DNA from: Alphaproteobacteria bacterium
GTDB taxonomy: Bacteria; Pseudomonadota; Alphaproteobacteria; Rs-D84
Assembly: GCA_017642585.1 (NCBI GenBank)
Contig: JAGCOR010000024.1
Coordinates: forward strand, 1 to 54,447
Reading direction: 5' to 3'
Length of the DNA: 54,447 nt
This document shows, in pieces, positions 51,135-54,447 of this stretch. Position 1 is the first letter of the stretch, and each line of letters begins with the position of its first letter. The notes beneath the pieces are model-generated. The model ran no database searches, had not been told where the DNA came from, and saw only the letters and a list, made by a program, of their open reading frames with translations. The translations under genes were made by a program, and so were the position numbers.

Positions 51135-51431
51135 ATGGCATTTAGCAAGCAACAATTGAAAAAATTTGCAGATTTAATCTGTATTGAAATTTCCGATGAA
51201 AAACTTGAAAAGATGAATATAGATTCCGTGGTTGAATGGTTGGATAAATTACAGAAAATCGACACAACCGGGGTTGAACCTATGTTGAATCCTGCTGAAC
51301 ATAAACTTCCATTACGCGAAGATGTTGTAACTGAACCAAATATGCGTGAACAAATTTTGGCGAATACACCCGACAAAGCTGGTGTATCCCGCGGTTATTT
51401 CGCAGTGCCAAAAGTTATGGAAGGTGATTAA
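51135..51431 (+). CDS. gatC: Asp-tRNA(Asn)/Glu-tRNA(Gln) amidotransferase subunit C
   Basis: GatC is the small chaperone-like subunit of GatCAB, which converts mischarged Glu-tRNA(Gln) or Asp-tRNA(Asn). The 98-residue protein has the typical layout: IDSVVEWLDKLQKIDTTGVEPM and PLREDVV, ending with GYFAVPKVMEGD, the C-terminal motif of the family. The ATG at 51135 follows AGGATT. It begins a run of genes that includes gatA and ends at gatB. Confidence 0.93.
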   Translation: MAFSKQQLKKFADLICIEISDEKLEKMNIDSVVEWLDKLQKIDTTGVEPMLNPAEHKLPLREDVVTEPNMREQILANTPDKAGVSRGYFAVPKVMEGD

Positions 51432-51432
51432 T

Positions 51433-51720
51433 ATGACTGTTATGCAACATACGATAACCCAACAGGTATCTGTTCACCCATTGGATATGCGTTTGTTCAA
51501 ATGCGACAAACGTGATGCAACATATCAATTGGAAATATACCACACAAATGAAAGTCCTGATAAAAACGTTGGTGCGATTGCTAAATACAACGGAAAATTT
51601 TCATATTCCATTGGCGAAAATGTCAATGTTCATTCACGCATAGATGTTAATCTGGGTTGTTGGTTGACCAATTGCATCATGAACGAATGCCTGAAAAATC
51701 ATATTAGAGGGATAAGATAA
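51433..51720 (+). CDS. Small hypothetical protein in the gat cluster
   Basis: The 95-residue product starts 1 nt after the gatC stop, with AAGGTGAT in the gatC end as ribosome site. It has mixed alpha/beta composition with DMRLFKCDKRDATYQLEIYH and SRIDVNLGCWLTNCIMNECLKNH near the end (three Cys). No family recognised. Tight spacing means translation is coupled to gatC; function unknown. Confidence 0.55.
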   Translation: MTVMQHTITQQVSVHPLDMRLFKCDKRDATYQLEIYHTNESPDKNVGAIAKYNGKFSYSIGENVNVHSRIDVNLGCWLTNCIMNECLKNHIRGIR

Positions 51721-51741
51721 ATTCCAAGGGATGCAAAGATT

Positions 51742-52254
51742 ATGAATATTGAACAAAAACACGAATTAAGAACGTTGAATGCCCAAATTAAAGCATGCGA
51801 TGCCAACACACCACAACATGATAAATTGGTGGCTGAATATGTTGCCCTGTTTTTGATTGCAACTGATATTGCACAAAAGAAACACGTTTTACATGGCGAA
51901 ACTGCTGAACGTAAATTAAGAAAATGCGGCAAGATTGGAAAAATGATTATCAACGGTCAAGACGATATCGAATATAATCCATATGTTCCAAATGTGTATA
52001 ATTACCTGTTCACAGAATTGAACTTAAAATACAATGTAAAATTATTGGATGAAAATTATGCGTGGTATTTGAATGATAAAATCTATCAAATTAAACAAGA
52101 AATGATTGTGGCCCAAATGAACAATGATGAAACATATGATGCAAAAACGGCACGCAAACAATTATTCAAATTACAACGTGAATTTAACAGATTTAATATG
52201 AACTTGCGTAATAAAGTAATTCAAGAACACAGAACCCAAGAAATACCTTTTTAA
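51742..52254 (+). CDS. Hypothetical protein between gatC and gatA
   Basis: The 170-residue protein is charged and mostly helical, with no signal peptide or membrane segment. Notable are RKLRKCGKIGKMIINGQDDIEYNPYVP and the C-terminal KQLFKLQREFNRFNMNLRNKVIQEHR. No known family. It follows the previous hypothetical by 21 nt and precedes gatA by 26 nt. Role unknown; gene order suggests co-expression with the amidotransferase. Confidence 0.6.
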   Translation: MNIEQKHELRTLNAQIKACDANTPQHDKLVAEYVALFLIATDIAQKKHVLHGETAERKLRKCGKIGKMIINGQDDIEYNPYVPNVYNYLFTELNLKYNVKLLDENYAWYLNDKIYQIKQEMIVAQMNNDETYDAKTARKQLFKLQREFNRFNMNLRNKVIQEHRTQEIPF

Positions 52255-52280
52255 ATAATAAACGAAACAAGAGTAGAAAA

Positions 52281-53750
52281 ATGATAGACCTGACAATAAA
52301 ACAAGCATTAGAAAAATTAAAATCTGGTGAAATCAGTGCAACTGAATTGACCAAGGCACATCTGGCAAGAATTGAAAAATATAATGGTGAATTAAATTCT
52401 TTCATTACTTTGACACCTGAACGTGCCTTGTCTGATGCCGCATCTGCTGATGAACGTATTAAAAACGGGACTGCAAATGTGTTGGACGGTATTCCAATTG
52501 CAATGAAAGATTTGTTTGCAACACGTGGCATTCGCACAACTGCTGCATCACACATGTTGGAAAATTTCGTTCCAGAATATGAATCAACTATATCTCAAAA
52601 ATTTATTGATGCAGGCACAGTATTATTGGGTAAATCAAATCTGGATGAATTTGCAATGGGTACATTTTCTAAAACATCTTATTTTGGTGCACCTGTGAAC
52701 CCATGGCATAAAAATGATAAATTAACAGCCGGCGGATCATCTGGCGGAACAACATCTGCGGTCGCTGCAGGTATGGCAATGGGCGGAACCGGAACTGATA
52801 CAGGTGGTTCAATTCGTTTCCCATGCTCTATTACTGGATTGGTGGGGATGAAACCAACATATGGTTTATGTTCACGTTGGGGATGCGTTGCATTTGCTTC
52901 CAGTTTAGACACCCCTGGTCCAATCGCACGTACCGTTGAAGATACCGCCTTGTTATTATCTGTTATGGCGGGTCATGATGACAAAGATTCAACCAGCAGT
53001 CCAAATGCAAAATTTGAATTTGATGGCGAATTAAAACCAATTTTGGGCGACGGCAAAAAATTGCGCGTCGGCGTTATCAAAGAATTTAATTCTGTTCAAA
53101 TATCTGAAGATATGAAAAAACTGTTTGAACAACGTGTTGCAGATTTGAAATCTATGGGCGCCGAAATTGTCGAAGTTTCAATTCCAAATATTTTGGATGC
53201 ATTGGCGGCATATTATGTTATCGCCCCAGCGGAAGCTTCCTCTAACCTGGCGCGTTATGACGGGGTCAGATATGGTCTGCGTGTAGAAGGCAGTGATATC
53301 TATGATACATACAAAAAAACACGCGCTGCAGGATTTGGTGAAGAAGTTCAACGTCGTATGTTAATCGGCACAGCGGTATTATCATCTGAATCTTACGAAG
53401 TATATTTCATGCAGGCTGCACGTGTTCGCCGTATGATTTCAGACAGTTTCAAAACCGCATTTACACAATGTGATTTAATTGTTTGCCCATCTGGTGCAAA
53501 TACTGCCCTGCCATTAAATTCTGATTTGACGCCATTGGAATATTATGCTTTGGATTTATTCACAGTGGCTATGAATCTGGCTGGAATACCTGCGGTATCT
53601 GTTCCATGCGGATTGGCACAAAACGGATTGCCATTGGGTATGCAGGTTGTTGGTCCACGTTTCGCTGATATGTCTGTATTACAATTGGCAAAACATATCG
53701 AAACAGCATCTGCATTCGACAACCGACCAACAAAAATCATGGGGGAATAA
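52281..53750 (+). CDS. gatA: Asp-tRNA(Asn)/Glu-tRNA(Gln) amidotransferase subunit A
   Basis: GatA releases ammonia from glutamine and passes it to GatB. The 489-residue amidase-signature protein has Lys76 (PIAMKDLFATRG), the first Ser in AGGSSGGTTSAVAAG and the nucleophile Ser in GTDTGGSIRFPC, the Ser-cisSer-Lys triad. The length is typical. It has a GAGTAGAA-like weak ribosome site. It lies between unknown genes, and gatB begins 670 nt later, past a tRNA on the other strand. Confidence 0.97.
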   Translation: MIDLTIKQALEKLKSGEISATELTKAHLARIEKYNGELNSFITLTPERALSDAASADERIKNGTANVLDGIPIAMKDLFATRGIRTTAASHMLENFVPEYESTISQKFIDAGTVLLGKSNLDEFAMGTFSKTSYFGAPVNPWHKNDKLTAGGSSGGTTSAVAAGMAMGGTGTDTGGSIRFPCSITGLVGMKPTYGLCSRWGCVAFASSLDTPGPIARTVEDTALLLSVMAGHDDKDSTSSPNAKFEFDGELKPILGDGKKLRVGVIKEFNSVQISEDMKKLFEQRVADLKSMGAEIVEVSIPNILDALAAYYVIAPAEASSNLARYDGVRYGLRVEGSDIYDTYKKTRAAGFGEEVQRRMLIGTAVLSSESYEVYFMQAARVRRMISDSFKTAFTQCDLIVCPSGANTALPLNSDLTPLEYYALDLFTVAMNLAGIPAVSVPCGLAQNGLPLGMQVVGPRFADMSVLQLAKHIETASAFDNRPTKIMGE

Positions 53751-53756
53751 TAGATT

Positions 53757-54287
53757 ATGGCAGAAAAAATAAACACATTTGATAAACTGGGACGTTTTTT
53801 GATTGACCAAACATATAACATATTGTTAGATTCTGATTCTAATACATTTGAGTATGCAGAATTAAAACGTATTATCCAAAAAAGGATTGACCGTAATCCA
53901 AACGTAGACAAAAAATTTGCTATGCATAAATATGATCATGGCAATTCAACATGGCATGTGGCTACTTATCGTTGGGAAAATGTGTTGTATTATTACATCA
54001 ATCAACATCAAAATGTTTTCTTTTTGCAACGTATATACAACCCTATTCCAAATGCAAACATTCATAGAATAAACCTTATGAATTCTCTTTTCTGCTTGAA
54101 AAACTGGCATGAAGATTTAGATATGGGGTATATGTTTGAAGCAGGTCGGCAAACAAGCAAAAAACGAGAAGAGGATCTATTAAAAGAAATAAAGACAAAT
54201 CCAGAAGCAATAGAATATTTAAAATACATGAGTATATTGAACAAAGTAAATCAAGAGAGACAAAGATTTGAGAAATATAGGCAATAA
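53757..54287 (+). CDS. Hypothetical protein after gatA
   Basis: The 176-residue protein begins 6 nt after the gatA stop (GGGGGAATAATAGATT before ATG). It is charged and helical, with a Tyr/Trp-rich middle (NSTWHVATYRWENVLYYYINQHQN) and a long C-terminal helix rich in Glu, Lys and Arg. No recognised domain. Together with the two proteins between gatC and gatA it makes three unknown genes inserted in a gat cluster. Confidence 0.6.
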   Translation: MAEKINTFDKLGRFLIDQTYNILLDSDSNTFEYAELKRIIQKRIDRNPNVDKKFAMHKYDHGNSTWHVATYRWENVLYYYINQHQNVFFLQRIYNPIPNANIHRINLMNSLFCLKNWHEDLDMGYMFEAGRQTSKKREEDLLKEIKTNPEAIEYLKYMSILNKVNQERQRFEKYRQ

Positions 54288-54292
54288 AAAAA

Positions 54293-54368
54293 TGGTGGCC
54301 AGAAGTGGAATCGAACCACTGACACAGGGATTTTCAGTCCCTTGCTCTACCAACTGAGCTATCTGGCC
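54293..54368 (-). tRNA. tRNA-Phe (anticodon GAA)
   Basis: The minus strand folds as a 76-nt cloverleaf: acceptor GGCCAGA/TCTGGCC, D arm with AGTTGGTA, anticodon stem AGGGA/TCCCT with loop CTGAAAA (anticodon GAA), T-arm with TTCGATT and an encoded CCA end. It lies antisense between the last unknown gene of the gat cluster and gatB. Confidence 0.97.
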
Positions 54369-54381
54369 ATCCGTGAGGTAT

Positions 54382-54410
54382 ATAATAAAGTACTAAAATT
54401 AAAAAAGCAA
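54382..54410 (-). promoter_or_regulatory. tRNA-Phe promoter
   Basis: Minus-strand TTGCTT (54410-54405), 17 nt, TATTAT (54387-54382), a short distance from the tRNA 5' end. On the plus strand the same bases contain TATAAT (54381-54386), a possible -10 for gatB. Confidence 0.55.
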
Positions 54411-54423
54411 GGAAAAATACAAA

Positions 54424-54447
54424 ATGTTTACGATTAAAGGAAAAACA
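54424..54447 (+). CDS. gatB: Probable start of GatB (amidotransferase subunit B), cut by window edge
   Basis: Only eight codons are visible (MFTIKGKT), behind an AAGGA site. Alphaproteobacterial GatB proteins begin with a similar I-K-G-x-T-G-x-W-E block, and the position after gatC and gatA fits. The call rests on this short stretch and context. Confidence 0.55.

Overview
The window looks like chromosomal DNA from an AT-rich alphaproteobacterium. The likely source is one of the host-associated, uncultured gut or rumen lineages near Rickettsiales/Holosporales. This is inferred from the gene set (MltG, TolB, RbfA-LepA, GatCAB, SufBC, PlsY/PlsC/PgsA, DnaA, DprA) and from a pilin type whose cleavage motif reads SGRSMIEM. 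I could not run a database search, so the taxonomy is an inference. Most of the window is ordinary housekeeping sequence with short intergenic gaps. Many promoters fit TTGACA-17-TATAAT, several with an extended TGG before the -10, and there are many compact intrinsic terminators.

Layout. 1-2.85 kb: the str operon rpsL-rpsG-fusA (fusA runs off the left edge) behind a strong promoter. 3-7.1 kb: a small outer-membrane barrel protein, mltG, galE, a small HTH-like hypothetical and a flavodoxin. 7.2-11.3 kb: two adjacent, translationally coupled DUF262 genes, one with a C-terminal HNH (DUF1524) domain, directly downstream of tRNA-Pro(CGG); this is a candidate two-gene nuclease defence system. 11.4-13.0 kb: fabF and acpP. 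13.1-17.6 kb: an apparent operon rbfA-lepA, two related small Cys-rich proteins, a SWIM zinc-finger protein and a catalytically degenerate tyrosine-recombinase homologue. 17.6-21.1 kb, plus strand: VTT/DedA-like membrane protein, ftsE, ftsX, a DUF218 protein and plsC. 21.1-27.2 kb: tolB with a secreted nuclease, a solitary ribbon-helix-helix antitoxin-like regulator with operator repeats, a VirB2-like small membrane protein, a lipoprotein, class II aldolase, efp and dnaN. 27.3-30.4 kb: an AsmA-like protein and an RluC/D pseudouridine synthase.

30.5-33.3 kb: five tandem type IVb-like pilin genes with near-identical 5' ends and divergent 3' ends. The matching assembly genes (a TcpQ-like protein and a PilN-like lipoprotein secretin) lie at 43.4-46.0 kb, so the window appears to hold two loci of one type IVb pilus system. 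33.3-43.4 kb: uvrC, pgsA, parE, dnaJ, a divergent dnaA, dprA, a secreted hypothetical, plsY and rpsT. 46.1-50.65 kb: a membrane-anchored hypothetical, sufB, sufC, a multi-pass membrane protein and an AI-2E family transporter. 50.6-54.45 kb: ruvX on the minus strand, then a gat cluster (gatC, two unknowns, gatA, one unknown, tRNA-Phe antisense, start of gatB).

The most interesting signals are the DnaA whose AAA+ site lacks the arginine finger and the sensor II arginine, the DUF262 pair, the Cys-rich/SWIM/dead-integrase module behind lepA, the pilin array, and a group of apparently leaderless transcripts (DedA-like, ftsE, uvrC, dprA).
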